Positions 11,313 through 26,300 of a stretch of 64,000 nucleotides of DNA are shown in pieces. Every line of letters begins with the position of its first letter. The first letter of the stretch is position 1. The stretch is from the NCBI GenBank assembly GCA_024500155.1, contig CM044871.1:82072402-82136401 (forward strand), in the 5' to 3' direction. A program made the position numbers and the translations under genes. Under the pieces are notes generated by a model, which was given only the letters and a program-made list of their open reading frames with translations, searched no databases and was not told where the DNA came from. Origin of the DNA: Chenopodium formosanum. Lineage: Eukaryota > Streptophyta > Magnoliopsida > Caryophyllales > Amaranthaceae.

Positions 11313-13852
11313 ATGTCAAACATTTGAGTTTCACATTTGAAAATAGGAGTACAATAGGCGATTAATTTTAGGATTGAAAATTGTTAAAAGTAAAATAAAT
11401 TAGTGATAGTGAGATTTGTCAAGCAATGATTACATTGCTATCAGTATGATGTTTAGTTCTTTGCTTACTCGTATTATTTACTAACATGCTATATATGAAA
11501 AGGATTTCGAAATCAATTATATATCTTTGGCTATTTTGATTAAATTGCTTGTTTACCTTTTGTAACCTCTTTCTTAAACTATATGCAAGAAGCTACTAAT
11601 CTACTATATGTTGCAAGCATTTTGAAATAGTACATAAAATATAGGTATTACAATTAAAAAATTAAAGTAATTTCATTTCTCCCTTGATGGAGTTGACTCA
11701 TTTTCCATATTCCATTTTATTTCATTAGACATCTTTTAATCATGAAAAACATACCTTCAATATGCTAAGAAAAAAAGGCTTAAACCACTTGCAAGTTGCA
11801 CATGCAATTATACTAAGTACTACATGATGAGTGTGATAAATAAATGTTAGACCATCAACAATGTCATAATATAAGTATTTGAAACGTAAGAAGTAATACT
11901 AATCATAGAAATACTTAACTTGTAGATAAAAATAAACAAACAAAGAAAAAAAATATAGATTTTCCAAATCTAAAGAATTACCCTAGGCCACCGCCTTTTC
12001 ACTATTTAGACCAAAATTAATGGGTTTTGTTTGTGCAAGTAGTAGTTAAGATAAGAGTAGTACTTAGTTTGTTCTACAATGTTATCAATTATATCCACGA
12101 AAACTTTTGCCTTTTTATGTTTGGATTTTGCCATGACTTTGTCCCTCATAAGGATTTTTTGTGATCTTTGCTTTTTGCCATAAACAGGGGCATTAATTGA
12201 GACTCCATGTTTCTTATGTTACATTAATAATTATTTTGACGATTTTGCTCTTTTGTGGGGTTTTATTATGTACTAGTGTTGATAGCTAGTTGTACTATAC
12301 TTGATACATACAGGTGTCTTTAATGTGAGTACTTCAAACATTATATTGGTTGTATGATTCAATTATTTTGGGTGGTTTACTCTTATTATTTGCTATTGAT
12401 ATTATTCTTCTTTATTGTTTAATACATTTTAAATTAAGTGGTTGTGTGGTAAGAAAACAATATGGTAGTTATATATAGTGACTATCTCTTAGCATGCTAA
12501 TCCCTACCTCATGAATACAATTAACAAGATAAGATTAATTCAATGTTTTGATTAAAAGGATTGAATTGAATCATAAAAAGTGAATATATAGCATGTTTAT
12601 ACAATATTAATGTCACATCGCTAAGACAATTTTACAAGAAGGTCTTGTAACATATCGACATTTTGACTTCACAATAGCTGGCTTAATTAATTACTCAAAA
12701 ACTTAATAATTAATTATGTAAAAATTCAATTCATTAATTTTGATGAAAATTTTAATAATTGGGTACATGTCAATTATGCAAATCCACTAATAATTGGTCC
12801 ACTCATAAGATGATTGTGAAGCCCTCACTCAAGGGCACCTACACAATGATCATAGAAGCTATGGGCAATTGGGCACTCGTATAGGTTATGTACTCACCTC
12901 TTGAGGAATGAGATCTAGCTAGTATATATGCATCACCATTAAAAATAGAACATTGTAGAGTCAAACATACACTTTGTAAAAATTTATTTATTTATTTTTT
13001 GTATAAAAAAAGGATTATCCTATCCCACTATATATATAGAATTACTAGACTACACATAAAATAAATGGCATAATAATTAGGTTACAGGAATTCAAGGTTA
13101 AGATCAAATGCTGGGGCCATAACATTATAAGAGTAGTGGGATCGGACAATGCCCACAAGTTTGTTGTCCACTTTATGAATGACAAACCACATGAACTGTC
13201 TCCCACACTTTAATTTGCTTGCTTTGTTCTTAAGAAGTTACAATAACCCTAATTTAAGTGGGTTCAATCCTATCTTTGCTTTCATTATACTACTAGACTA
13301 TTTGCCTAGCCTTGCCTAACTTTTTTATTCAATGCTTCAACTTCTCCTATTGGTTCATTTTTAGTATGTGTCTTTTTTCTTGGTACATTTGAGGTCCTTT
13401 TGCTAATAATTGATAGAAATCATTTTGATGTTAGATTCTACTAAGATTTTAAATATATGTGTATGTCACTCCACCATATTTATGTAATAATAAATGTTTT
13501 ATTTATATATTTTCTTAGTTTCATCAAGATGTATTCTTACCGTGTATTTGCCTTTTTGATAGAAAAGTGAAAAGTGTTTAATTTGAAAAATGAGTGCTAT
13601 TAAATAGATAAAGTGGACTCATGTGGTAGGATAAACTACTAAAGGAAGGTAAAATTAAAGGGGAAATTTTCTTTGTCATCTAAGGGATTAAAGTATATAT
13701 ATACATAAACATCTATGTGAAACATCATTAAATAAATTAAAAGGTGAATCATTATCATGGAACGAAAAGAGTAAAAGAATACTTCTACAATATAAATTAT
13801 AAAGTACTGTGTATGACATTTTACTATATCGGTACCACTAAAAAAAATTCTG

Positions 13853-13854
<2 letters not shown>

Positions 13855-13895
<41 letters not shown>
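13855..13895. repeat. Poly-T tract (about 41 T)
   Basis: Uninterrupted T-run followed by a second T-run near 13927. It could be the reverse-strand tail of an old retroposon, but no body is recognisable beside it. Confidence 0.8.
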
Positions 13896-13898
<3 letters not shown>

Positions 13899-16800
13899 CA
13901 AATTATAGGTGAGATTTACTAATCATTTTTTTTTTTTTTTTCATATATTAAGAGATTCAACCGAAAATGATTTCATCAAAATTCAACAAAAGACCTATTA
14001 ATTTAAGAATACATTAACCAATTAATTTAATTGACATTCACAAGAAAGCTTTTTTGTATCATGGTAATGGATGTGCATCAATACACTACCAAGATGTTAA
14101 ACCAATGGGTTGTTTGCGTTTACTATCTACCTTGTAACAAAAGCAAAAAGTGACTGAAAATTATTTTATTTTAAAATAAAAAGGTATGTAGTAGAAAAAA
14201 ATAAATTAAGAACTATAGTTAAAAGAAACGATGGTGAGATTCAACTTCCAAAAAGTGTATGTATTGTAATAACAATAACAATAATAAATAAATAAACAAA
14301 CAAATAATAATAATAACATGAATGAATTGATGCCAAGAATAGGATTCATTTGGATCTTTGCTTAACTAGAAAGTTTGATTAAAAGTGGGGCCAATTAGCT
14401 TTAATTTGTTATCTTCCCTCCTAAAAATTCAACAACAAATTAAATAATGCAGTGTTGGCTGTGTGCCTGATGATGATAATGATGAGAAGTTAGGTCACCA
14501 ACACTACATGATAAACCTAAATTATGTGCTCTTTCTTTTAATTATCATAAATCAACAAAATCATGAGTAATGTGATTGTGATCTTTCAAAATTAATGACT
14601 AATCTTGCATAAATATATAAATGACTAATTATAATAGTAGAGATCCAATCAGATGCTAAAGTGATCAACGAGTCATCTATGAATATGCAAATGCACTTTC
14701 CACAACCTAAGTGTATGTATTGTATAATCCCTTTTAATTTTGTTTCCAAAAGAATATGCTTACCTTTATTTATTTATTTTTTTTACTTTTGAGAAATTGT
14801 CTCTACTAATTATTTGCTTCTAGCTAATTTATTGCATTTATAATTAACCGGCAATCAAGTCATACAATAATAAAGTGTGGCCCTTTGGACCAAATTATTG
14901 CTCATTCGATGACAAACATGCTATCATGAATATGATGAGGAAGAGTGAATGAAAGTAATGTATAACCTTTTCTTTTCACTTATTTTCTTTTCACTTAAAA
15001 TAATGTGTCTTTTTTTTACTCAAAATAAGATGTTCAAAGGAGATTTTACTAGGGGATAATTTGGTTTGGTCTCATCTCAATCAATTTATGCTTAAATAAA
15101 TTTAATTTTGACCTAATTATTATATTGATGTACAAAAAAAATTAATGATCTAGTGAGATCTTTTTAGATTTGGTTAAACATGTACTTTCCAAACATATTT
15201 TTTGTACCAATTTGTTCTTTATTATAATGCAATAATAGATATATGTAAAATATTTATTAAATGGAAATTAAATCTTTACGTAAGAACTTTGGGTGGTTTA
15301 ACCTAATTCAGAAATGTAAACTTAAAACAAGTTTTTAAATATATATGATGAAAAGCCACGTCTATAATCTTATTGTTAAGAAAGATAAAAACCTCTTGCG
15401 AACCAAGAAGAGAGATCATCTAGTTGCTAACTACTTAAATGGCTAGACCCTACACCCTGATCATGCACAAATTTCCATGGAAAGGGATCAAAGCTTAACA
15501 ATTTGACCACATCGAATCTAACTTTATGGTAATGAACCCGTTCTCACCTTGGACACAGCTACTGGCCTGACTATATATAAAAAACTTGTTTTTGAGCTTT
15601 ATTGTATAGACCATATCAAATTCACTACTTATCTCATTTCTTTTAGCCTATGTTGTTATTATTAATATGAATAAAAAATAGAGGGAATATTGTAAGAAAT
15701 TAAAATTGGTCATGATCTCAAAGAATAATGCTAGCATAATCCGAACAAAAAATTATACGGAATATTAATCATGATTAAAGTGATGTTAATTATTTATAAT
15801 TATTAGAACAAATTTGATATCAAAATTGACCTACACTCCAATATTATGAAATTCTCGACTTTAGAATTGTCAACTCCGAGGAAATTTAGGAAATCATTGA
15901 TTAGGCATGAGATGATTATACAATCTTTACATGACCATAGAATATAATAATATTATTATAATATATAATAATAACAAAATACAATAATGATGGATTGCTC
16001 CAAGGTCCTTGACTAAAAGGAGGGAGTCCTAGGGAACGAATAAATTCCATGATAAGTAAGGAAATAATAAAACTAATATATTATAAAATAGAAACTATAC
16101 AATATACATGGATCTATAATATTACGGTGATATGGCGTGCATGCGGAGGATGATGATAATAACAGAATATTATTATTATGTTGGGGTAGGTATTGTTCCA
16201 ACTTTACGAGGCCATCAAACAATTATTGACTATTATGTTTGTCGAATCATTATTAATATTATTTGACATAGTCCCGGATAACACAACAAACAGTCAGCAA
16301 GACAATCAATAGTAATTATTATTATAATAATATGAAGATTTTATTATTTTAATTATTAATCAAACTTGATTATTGTTTAATTATCAAATTTTCATGATTA
16401 GGAGATCAAAAAAGATTATGTTTTTATATTATTTGATCAACACCTACTTAGATTTATGTTTCCTAGTTTATACGAAAATTTCAAAGTCCATTCGGGTAGG
16501 CCTTTAGGCAATCAATTAAGTTGATAGCTTAAGACCATTGAAGGTTGATGAAATTGGAAATGACTATTACCTTTGACTTGTAGGAAATTCCATAGATTGA
16601 CGAAATTGAGATGGAAAGAAGGAATTTTAATTTGCTTGTCAAGATAGGTATATTATTATGTTTTATTTATTGCATTTTGTTGCAAATTCACGTAATTATC
16701 ATTATCGACATGCACACAAGTGACGCAACATAAATCAACAATTTTTTTTCTTATTATATAAAATAATTAAGCACAACTTAAATAAGTTTAACTTAGCTAA

Positions 16801-18915
16801 GTAATATTAATTGAACAAGTGTACTCATTTAATTATAAACTAATATACAATATGAAATTATTTATGTCAAAATATGTGGACAGAGTAATTAAATTATAAT
16901 TTTATTTTTAAAAAGTTTGATTGAAATAGTTTTAGCAATATACAATGATAGTCCTATATAATTTAATATTAATAAAAAAGTAAATAATAAAACCCAAGTA
17001 GGACTTTAAACTAAAGACAAATATTGACTAAAAAATTCAAGTCGCTAAGCTAATTAAGAGTAGAATTTTTATTTTCCCATCACATAAATCATATCAAAAA
17101 CAAAATAAAACAATTCAATCCAAATCCTTATCAAGATTTGAATATATAGTATGGTCGTATGGATAGTACCATAGCATATGGTTGGAATTCAAATCTTAAT
17201 ATTTACTCTTCTAGAAAGAATATATTATAATATAGCGACTTTAAAATAAAATATTAGGTATCCTTTACCTAATCAAAGGTACGTTGTATCATTAGTGACG
17301 AATGACGGCTATCCTCCAATCGATAATTAAACCATATTAGATGGAATACTCGTGTTGCTTGGAAATTTTGTAACCTGTCAACAAAGCACATGAGTGTAGA
17401 CTTATTTATTTTGACGCTTTCTCATCTACTAACTATTTACAAGTATTCTTCATTTTTTTTTTTTAATTTTTTAAAATTTTAATTTTTTTGGATATAATCT
17501 TTTAACCATAAATTAATTAATTATATGGAGTATTAAAAATATATACATATTACAGTAATGCATTTGTGTTATTTAAAAAGTACAGACAAGAATTATTAAG
17601 AAAAAAATGGATAAGAAAACGTCAAAAATTACTTTTCACGAGGGAAAAACCTAATTAACAAAGGAAGATAATGAATGAAGATATAAAAAATTATTTGTTA
17701 CTGTATAATTAAAGAGAAACAAGTAGTATGTATTTTATCATATACAAACCATTAAATTTTAATACTAGTCCACATAAACTGATTGATGTTTTTAATATTT
17801 TATGACTATAAGGTTTAGGTGTACATTAATTCCTTCAAAATGATTGGCGTAGTACTCCGTAGTAGTTAAGGCCGTACCAATTGTAAGAATTGTGTAAATT
17901 GGAATTGACTTTGACGCACTTGGATTTGGTCAAAGGATATATGCCTTCAAAAAGATGATTTGCAAAAATTACTGACACTAGTCCAATTAGGTGCTGATTT
18001 GCTGAATAATCTAATTCTACCAAATTTGTATATACTGTACTTTAATTGAATAATTCAATTTGTATTTCTTTATATAATTTTATTTTTATTTTTTATTTTT
18101 TTACATTTCCGCGTAACCCATAGTAGAAGCAAGGACACCTAGAAAGATAATAATTTCAATATGGTGGTTCTTATGTCAATACCCACTCTAATCTGCCACC
18201 TTAAGAACACAACAAATTTTAAGATAATTTTTTTTACAAATTCCATTGAATTAATGTCTTCCTCACTGCATAAATTTTGCAATAATTAGACTTTTATACA
18301 TAGTATTATGCACACTCTTATTTGACCAGTATTATGATTTATATGTTCAAACAAATATGATCGTGTAACTTTATATGGCCTTTAATTATTGAAAATTAAA
18401 GATCTTAGTAGTTAAAGTTATGTATTATAAAACATAATATAATATTAGTATATTACACTTATAATTATTACTTTGTTCAAATATTAAAGGATCATACACA
18501 GGATGATTATTTCTTAAATTGGGATAGAAGAATATAAGAAATTGAATTTCTCTTTTAGAGCTGATGTTAATTTTTCTTTAATGACATAATATGATTATTA
18601 GTAACAAATAATCCAGGACCACAATAAAGACGTTTTGCTAGTTGCGTAGCATTTTTCTCATTAAATGATGGAATGGTATAGGCCTATTGGTTGTTAGTAC
18701 ATTATGATTCTTAAAAATGAAGGAGTTGTATTATTCTTATCTATTACTTGTACAATAGTACGTTTCTTTCTCTAAATTTTTATGAACACAAAATTTAAAT
18801 CTAATTAGACAAATTAATTAGAGAGTAATGTGTATAATACTCCCCCTTAGTAAATGAATTAGACAAATTAATTGAAGTGTAATGCGTACAATACTCCCCC
18901 TTACATTTTTCATGT

Positions 18916-19277
18916 TTTTTTTTTTTTTTTTGACAAGAGCAAAAGAACCAACTAAACTAAGATAGATTAAGATTAGAAGAGTGGCAGTTCCTGGCGATAT
19001 CATGTGCCCTTTTGACTTGTTCTCTCAGTACCTTCAATATGGCACATCTTTTGAAGGAAGCCCCAACTCTCCTTATCTCTCTTACCGTCCATGAGATCTC
19101 AATTTCCTTACCCATATGACCCTGGAGATTGTTGAGCAGAGCGGTCGAGTCTGAAAGTATTAGGAGGCCCTGATTCCCTTTAGCACGAGCCCACTTCATG
19201 GCTTCCAGACAAGCCCAAGCTTCACACTGTAGGGCTGAGTTTGCCATTCCATGCCTTCCTCCTTCATAGTTGCTTGT
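18916..19277 (-). mobile_element. 5'-truncated LINE fragment with RNase H end
   Basis: The minus strand carries an open frame (19247-18957, plus in-frame residues upstream to about 19275) with an RNase H-like segment: NSALQCEAWACLEAMKWA, then LLILSDSTALLNNL, then the C-terminal helix region. It is followed by a short 3' UTR ending TTGTC and a poly-A (poly-T at about 18915-18931 on plus). The same RNase H region and the same TGTC-poly(A) end occur in the near-complete LINE at 47-53 kb. TTTCATGT on both sides (about 18908 and 19277) may be the target duplication. This is a dead-on-arrival insertion, with only the last roughly 100 codons present. Confidence 0.8.
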
Positions 19278-22200
19278 TTCATGTCTTATCGGAAGGTATT
19301 CAATGATTTTATAAATATATAATTAATGATTTTAATTTTACTTTCATTTTCAAAGCCAGGCCATTAATAATAATGAAGAAAATATTTGGATTAGAGCTAG
19401 TGATACTTTGATAATGTTTTAATTCCCTTTGATGTAACCTTTCTTTACTAAAATTGTGAATGCAATTTTATCTTCATACATTGCTGATTAGACTATTGCG
19501 ATTGCAACCTTAATTGTCAAATTCAATTTGTATATATATGTTGAATCATTTATCATAACCACACATATATGTTTTATTATGTCAATTCGTAGGTAAAAAT
19601 ATAAGACTTCCTTTTTTTGATGATATAGCCATCAACGTTTGCTCAAATTTGTCTACATTATTTTGATCTAATTACAATATCTTTGCATCAAAGCACTAAG
19701 TATGACACTTTGATGCCAGTAATATTACTCCTTATATCATACAAGTATGTATAACTTGATCGCTGAATATACAAACATCATGTGTAGATGACATTTAATT
19801 TGAAGAAAAAGGTCTAAAATTCTTCCTTTCTATTCACTTATTAGATAAAATCTTCAAGGTTACACTATACCTTTTTTTTTTTTTTTTTTTTTTTCTTTTT
19901 AATTCTCTCTACGTAATCTCTATATAGATTTATAAGCGGCAGAATTGAAACAAAGGGAGTATTTTATTATTCTATATCATTTATTCATGTCAATGATTGA
20001 AATTATTTTCCCATCAAATTATCGGCTATAATCATCCTCATTCATATATTTATTTTTAGAATTTAAGTAAGACAGGACAATAAGATTGTTGTACAAGTTA
20101 CAACAACTGTTGTGTCCCACTGTCCCCTTTTTATTAAGAGAGGCCTAAATAATTAAGGAGTATTTTAATTTCTAAGACAATGTCGATCATAATAATTCCG
20201 TACATTGTAGATGATTATATTTTAACTTACTCTATCTCAGAATTTTCTTGTTATTAATATTGTTCTACATTTCTGTTTTCTTGCTTCTTTGAGTGTAATC
20301 GTTGAAATTATTTATATTTCTCAAAAAGTAGAGAGTCCCAACTCTGATCCCACCAATTATTGGTATGATGACATTTGAATATTTTTTGATAGGTGATGAG
20401 GTAAGTTGGTTGGCATATGATTATGGAGCGTAGAATTTGGCAATGATAGAGGATTTAGATCAATCAAAATATAATTTCAAAAGTTAAATAGCCATTACTT
20501 TATTTGTCTCTTTAAGTTTGTCCTCTTATTATTATTATATTATTATTATTTTAGTGTTTATACGTAAATAATTACGAGTCTTTAATGAATTCATTACTTT
20601 ACTCTCACATTCACTATTTTGAATTTAATTTTTTATTACTGTAATTAACAATTCTACACAGTTAAAATTTAGTACAACGACTATACTCTAATAAGATAAA
20701 TAAAAAGAAACAAAGAGAGTAATAACGAGAGGTAAGAATATAAGATAAGGTTTATCAACCCACCATCCTTTTTATTCCCCTTTCTCCTCCTAATTAGTAG
20801 CTAGATTGATTTTGTCCCCTTTACCCCACACCCAATCTTTACGGCCAGCCGACCATATTGTTTACTTTGTATTTATATGAATTTATTACTTACATTAATA
20901 AATCATCATGGTCTTATTATAACACCACTAAATACGGAAGAACAATTGTTGGGTCACACACTATATACTGTACAAGTGCTTTAGCAATATAAATATATTT
21001 CATTGGATTGTGTTTTACTACTTCAATTAGAGCGCGTTGTAGAATTTAGTCAAAACTCTAAACTAGCAATAATAGTGTGAATGCAATCTTTTTATGCCTA
21101 CGAATCATTCAATTTTAAGCACATAATGATTTTTAGTTTGTACTAGATTAAGCTCATCATTTGGTATAACTTACAATAATGGACTACTGTGGTGTTTATT
21201 TAATTGCTTACTTATGTAGGTGTGTGCAAGTTAAGCTACGGAGTAGATGAGTTAGATTTGGATCGGACTATAACATATGATATGCATCCACGAATTCATT
21301 TAAATTGGCGGTTTAAGTTTGAGTTTCTTTAAAATTGATTTTCTAATTTCTTTTATGATACGTGTTGCATGTATAAATATTAATTGTAAAGCTTTTTATT
21401 TTAAAGTAGTTTAAACTTTAAATGTTACTAACTTAGAATATATACCTATTGGGCTATTGAAGTTAAAATCTTATAAGTATATATAAAAAAAAAAATGTAT
21501 CTTGGTCACTTACCTCGCTATTAGCTTAAGTAGTTGATTTGATATCATTCACATTTAGATAACCTTTTGTGACAAATGAAATAAGTTTAAATCTTTTTAG
21601 ATGAATAGTTTGATTTTTGTATAGTTTTCAGTTTTGTAAATAAACAATTGTACATATAGATTTAGAATTTTTATGTGTCAAATATGCTCTACCCTTTATT
21701 ATATAATAAAAAAATTGAGTAAAAGATTATATTCCATTGATTTCATATTGTTGTTCATATTCTCTATATTGAGGATGTTTTACTAAATAAAAATAAAAAA
21801 GAAAGATTTAACACATGTGTTTTAGGAAATTCTTCATATTGTGATATTTGTGAATCTAATGTATCCTAAGAGGGGATGGATTGATAGAAAACAAACAACT
21901 GTCCTGGATTATTAGTAATAACATATATACGGTGGTATCATATACCCTGTATGATTATGCAGTCAAATTTTGCATTCCTATCTTTTTTATAATTAACGAC
22001 AATAACAAAATTCATATACATATTGGAAATCTGTAATCAATTCATATAATATGCACTCCAAGATATTCTTTTATATGCAATTTTTTAATGGAGTATTTTT
22101 TATAATTATAATTGAAAATGTACGTCTACCAGAAAATGTAAAATGAATACAATCGATTTTACTTTGAGTAAGATACAAATCAATCACGCATTTCAATAGT

Positions 22201-22447
22201 AAAAAAACGGCGATTTCTTATATACAAGTAATACAACAAATCTTACTTTGTGTAACACAAACAAAGCTACTCTGTATATTTTAATATATTTTTTATATAA
22301 TGTAATTGCACCTTGTGAAGTTATGATTGAGCTAAAAATTGCAAAGTACAGCCATTTATAACTTTATATATATGCACCATATTAAAAATCAAAATCTTAT
22401 TAGCTAAAAGCATTGTAGTAAAGTTAGAGGGATACCCAATTAATTCC

Positions 22448-22472
22448 CAGATAAACAAAATTTGTTTATCTG
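22448..22472. repeat. 25-bp palindrome, first of a pair
   Basis: CAGATAAACAAA / TTTGTTTATCTG arms of 12 bp around one central base. A diverged version lies at 22659-22684. Confidence 0.7.
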
Positions 22473-22658
22473 AAGGTATAATTGTATTTTTCAAGTACCA
22501 GTGGAGGGGTATATGTGACTTTTCATGTACTAATTGAGGGGTACATGAGTAATTTCCTCACCAAACAGTAAAAACAAAAGGCAAACAGTAATTGGACAGC
22601 TCACCAAAAGTACTGAATAAATAACCCTGCTTTTTCAATATATTTACAAAAATGTCAT

Positions 22659-22684
22659 CAGATTAACAAAAATTCGTTTATCTG
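22659..22684. repeat. 26-bp palindrome, second of a pair
   Basis: CAGATTAACAAA..TTCGTTTATCTG is an imperfect version of the palindrome at 22448. The two may be the hairpin ends of one small element of about 237 bp. Confidence 0.55.
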
Positions 22685-22833
22685 GCATGTTAACTTGTAT
22701 TTTCCCATAAAGCTATCAGCTCATTTCTTTCAAGGAATTGGGATAGAAATAAGTAGGTAGCTAATTAACTTACCGTAGTATCAAAAGTTACCGTCAAACA
22801 GAACCTATAATCTTAAGATATGATCCATATCAT

Positions 22834-23306
22834 CAGTGGCGGAGGGAGGGGGGTACAAGGGGGGACAGTTGTCCCTCCACTTCAATAAAAAAAAAAAAAT
22901 TAGTTAAAACTAATTATGTGCAGCAAAAACCATAAGAAAAAGGGTTTGGTTCAATGGTTTCAGGGCTTAGTCTCCTTGGTCATGGGTTCAATCCCTTTGA
23001 CCAACATTTTTTTCTTCTTATTTTTATTTTAAAGTTTTCCTCTTTTCTTGCATGTTTCTTTACTTCACACATTCAATTAGAAGTAATACATAGCACTACT
23101 TAATGGCATCATGTTCTAACTTTTAAATTACCATAGTAATTTACATAATTTATTATTATTTTTTTATATATAAATGCATACATTACAACCCTAAATTATT
23201 GGTTATAGTAGGAATTTCGAGTAAAGGTGTTTGGTTTTATTATATATCTCAATATAAATTAAATTGTCACGGGTTTAAAAACTTTGAACCTATGGATCCG
23301 CTATTG
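22834..23306. mobile_element. hAT-like non-autonomous remnant with SINE-like insert
   Basis: The left end CAGTGGCGGAGGGAGG is close to the common plant hAT-type terminus CAGTGGCGGAGCCAGG. The right end ATGGATCCGCTATTG is a degenerate inverted copy. An 8-bp target duplication could not be found. Inside, at about 22935-23005, A-box-like TGGTTCAATGG and B-box-like GGGTTCAATCCC suggest a tRNA-derived sequence. Confidence 0.4.
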
Positions 23307-26300
23307 ACCAAATTTGAATAAGAAATTGTTTATTTGTTAGGATTATCGTGAATTAGAAATCACATTTATGAATTATTTGATAATTTTGACTGTATATTAC
23401 TTTCAAAACAAAAATGAATATTTGAAGGTGAAGTTGTTATTGTAAATATGTTTTTTTTTCAATTTTTGGACTGTATAACTAAGAAATTTGGATTTCCAGG
23501 TTGTAAAACTTATAAATATTAAGCATAGTCCCAACAATTTCTTGTATGTTTAAAAGGTTTGTCCATTTATAAAATGTACGTCACCTTTAGTCCGTCCCCC
23601 TTAGGTGAAAAATCCTGGCTGCCACTTCATATCATGAGCAGGGCTTGCCATTTACCTTCCTACAAAAAACTTGATCGATCGTTCCATACAAGTCAGAACC
23701 CCACTATACTATATTACGACTGGCTACCCAACAAGGCCACAATTAAGAAAGGCCCACGACCACGAGGCAGTCCCACAGTACATTAGGGGAAACAATGATT
23801 AGATAAACAAGAATTAGGAGAGACATCAGACATGTTCATCTGACATACAAACAAACAGCCACAAATTAATTTGACCAGGTACACCAATTTTATTTTAATT
23901 AAATAATCTTTAATCATAATTATCTCGGCTTTTTTTTAGGTCAATCCAAGAAACTCTAACGATTTATTACTATTTATACACAAGTTAAACATTATCACGT
24001 AAAATTTTATTAGATATTTTCAACATGTAATATCTTATAGGTGAGTAAAATAGAAAAAACAGAGTAAAACCCTGTTATTTTGAGCTTAAGAGCAGAATAT
24101 AATAGATTTCAACGAAGTAAAACAGAACAAACCACAACAGTTGAAAAGGGCAGAGCCTAACCGAATATATAACGATCAATATAAAATTTTCAATATTATA
24201 TTATGTAGTGATAGTGTTACGGTGGGTTCTTGAAATTAGGTGCAATGAATATATAATATGATCATGATCATATATTATATACAGTGAAAAAAAATATGAT
24301 CATATGATATGTGCATGGTTCCAATATGGGGGGTTCTTATTTTTTGGCCCCTGGAATGGGTGGCATACGGTTATGGCAATTATATGCTTAGTTAGTTGGA
24401 TCACACCAAAGTATTCACATGCAATACTGGTGGAGGGGCTCTTAAAATCATGGCACCCCATTTTTTAATGTTCACTAATTTATATAATATGGTCTATCTA
24501 CTTCATATGTTTGTGACTTTGAGTCATGATCACACTTTCCTTCCATTAGGTTACGTGGCTATTACCATATTATTGGGATGTATATTATATTTCATATTAA
24601 TTGTCTTATTAAGGGTACGGTGTTAGATAAGGTTTCTTTCTTTTAAAAATGGAAGTGTTTGGAAACTTGTCTATTTTTATAGTCGGTAAAATGTACTCAA
24701 ACGGTTTTGAAGTGCATGCATCCAATATATTTTACACGAATTTTTAGTATTGATTGGCTGGATTTGATGGGTTGGTAAAATTGTCATTCACCTTGTTATT
24801 AATGAGAAAGTAAAATAATAAAACCTGGTGAATATATTAAGAATATAGATAATATTTTAGGTACACTTATTAATAATAAATAAAAGATACTTATAGACAT
24901 ATAGGAACAGAGAAAGTAGGTAAGTAGCTTACATATTAGCTTGCACTCGATTGCTTATAGAAAAATAAAAAATCTTTTAAGATCGGTATTACTCAAGCTG
25001 ATGAGCGAATTGAAATGAACCAATCAGAAAATAAACATAATTATCATTGATTAATGCTTCTCTAGTTTATGTGTCCCTTTATTTGTTAGTTATTCTGATC
25101 CATATATAATATCCATGTGATAAATTTGACTACGCGAAAAAAACTATAATGTACAACAGACAAACACTAGAAAAATCATCAACTTAATTTGCATAGACCA
25201 ATCACAAAAATCATGCTATTAGTACGTCTCCATTAGAATTTATGTTCACTCCTTTGTAACTTTATGAAGAGGAGAGGGCAACCGGCCACCAACCCAGGGA
25301 TGCTGTGGACTCCTACACGGCGCCACCACGGCCACACTCCGATCCTCCACGTACATTTCATATGTGTTGCTTAGCTTTTAGGTTGCAATAAAGTACATAA
25401 ATGATGCATAGCCATCAAAGTATAGGCTGTAGGCAAAGTGTAGGACATTCCTCATAATCAAGATAAAAAACTATCTAGTCTTGTTCTTTGCAACATTACA
25501 TTCTAGTTTTTCTGATAGTAGAATTTTAAAATAATACAGACATGATAATCTGATCAATCCACCACTGTCTACATTTAACCCTAACACTTTAAATAAAGTT
25601 GCCCTCCTCTTGGCTCATACTTGTAGGACAATTGTGCAACGTAACGTAGGCTTTGCCACAACATTTAACTTGCTATTAAAATGAAGAATGATTGAATGAA
25701 CCTAATAATTATGCATCGATCAATTTTTTTCTATCATAATTCAATCACTTGTTTGGAAATAATAATTACACCGGTAGTCCCACGACCCACGATTTTAAAT
25801 AAGACTTACCCTTGTGCTCGTTGTTTGAGCTTTTATTAAGGATTTGACTTGTTCCAGTTTTGTTCACAAACATGCTCGTTTGCATTTTAAGTTTAAGCTA
25901 GAGGGCTTGAACGAACTTGATAAGTAAACGAACCGTAATTCAGCATTAAAAAAATGATTTCTTTCAAATTTTAATGCATTCACTATATTTTATACATAGT
26001 ATAAAAAGTTTTAAATCTTTCTCTAGAAAATAATGGCGTGGTTCGGACTTGCAGAGTTTATTTTCATGCCTTTATAGGATGAAATATTTATTAAATTTCA
26101 CAAATATGTACGAGTAAAAAATATATAAATATACTTTTTAATATAATAGAGATTTTTCAAGCTTTAACCGATTTATAATCGAGCATGAGCAACTGAGCAT
26201 GCAAGCTTAAAAACAAACTTAAAATTGCTGTTTACGAACATTATCGAGCTGAACATGATATTGTACGAGCTTTATTCATTTATTTGACAAGCTTAAAATT

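Larger units (their letters stand above)
9588..18915. other. Gene-poor AT-rich intergenic region
   Basis: Its first part (9588 to about 9720) is the CT-rich leader and promoter side of the HD-Zip gene. No domain-bearing reading frame was found. The frames at 10644-10844, 14561-14749 and 17835-18023 are short and composition-driven. The region contains an inverted-repeat element at 10344, a (TA)n at 11122, one 'GAACTGAACT' copy at 11188 and a long poly-T at 13855. Nothing else is recognisable. Confidence 0.65.

Noticed and set aside
24396..24626. 76-residue hydrophobic open frame
   Set aside because: No domain, no promoter or exon partner, and AT-rich composition gives hydrophobic residues.
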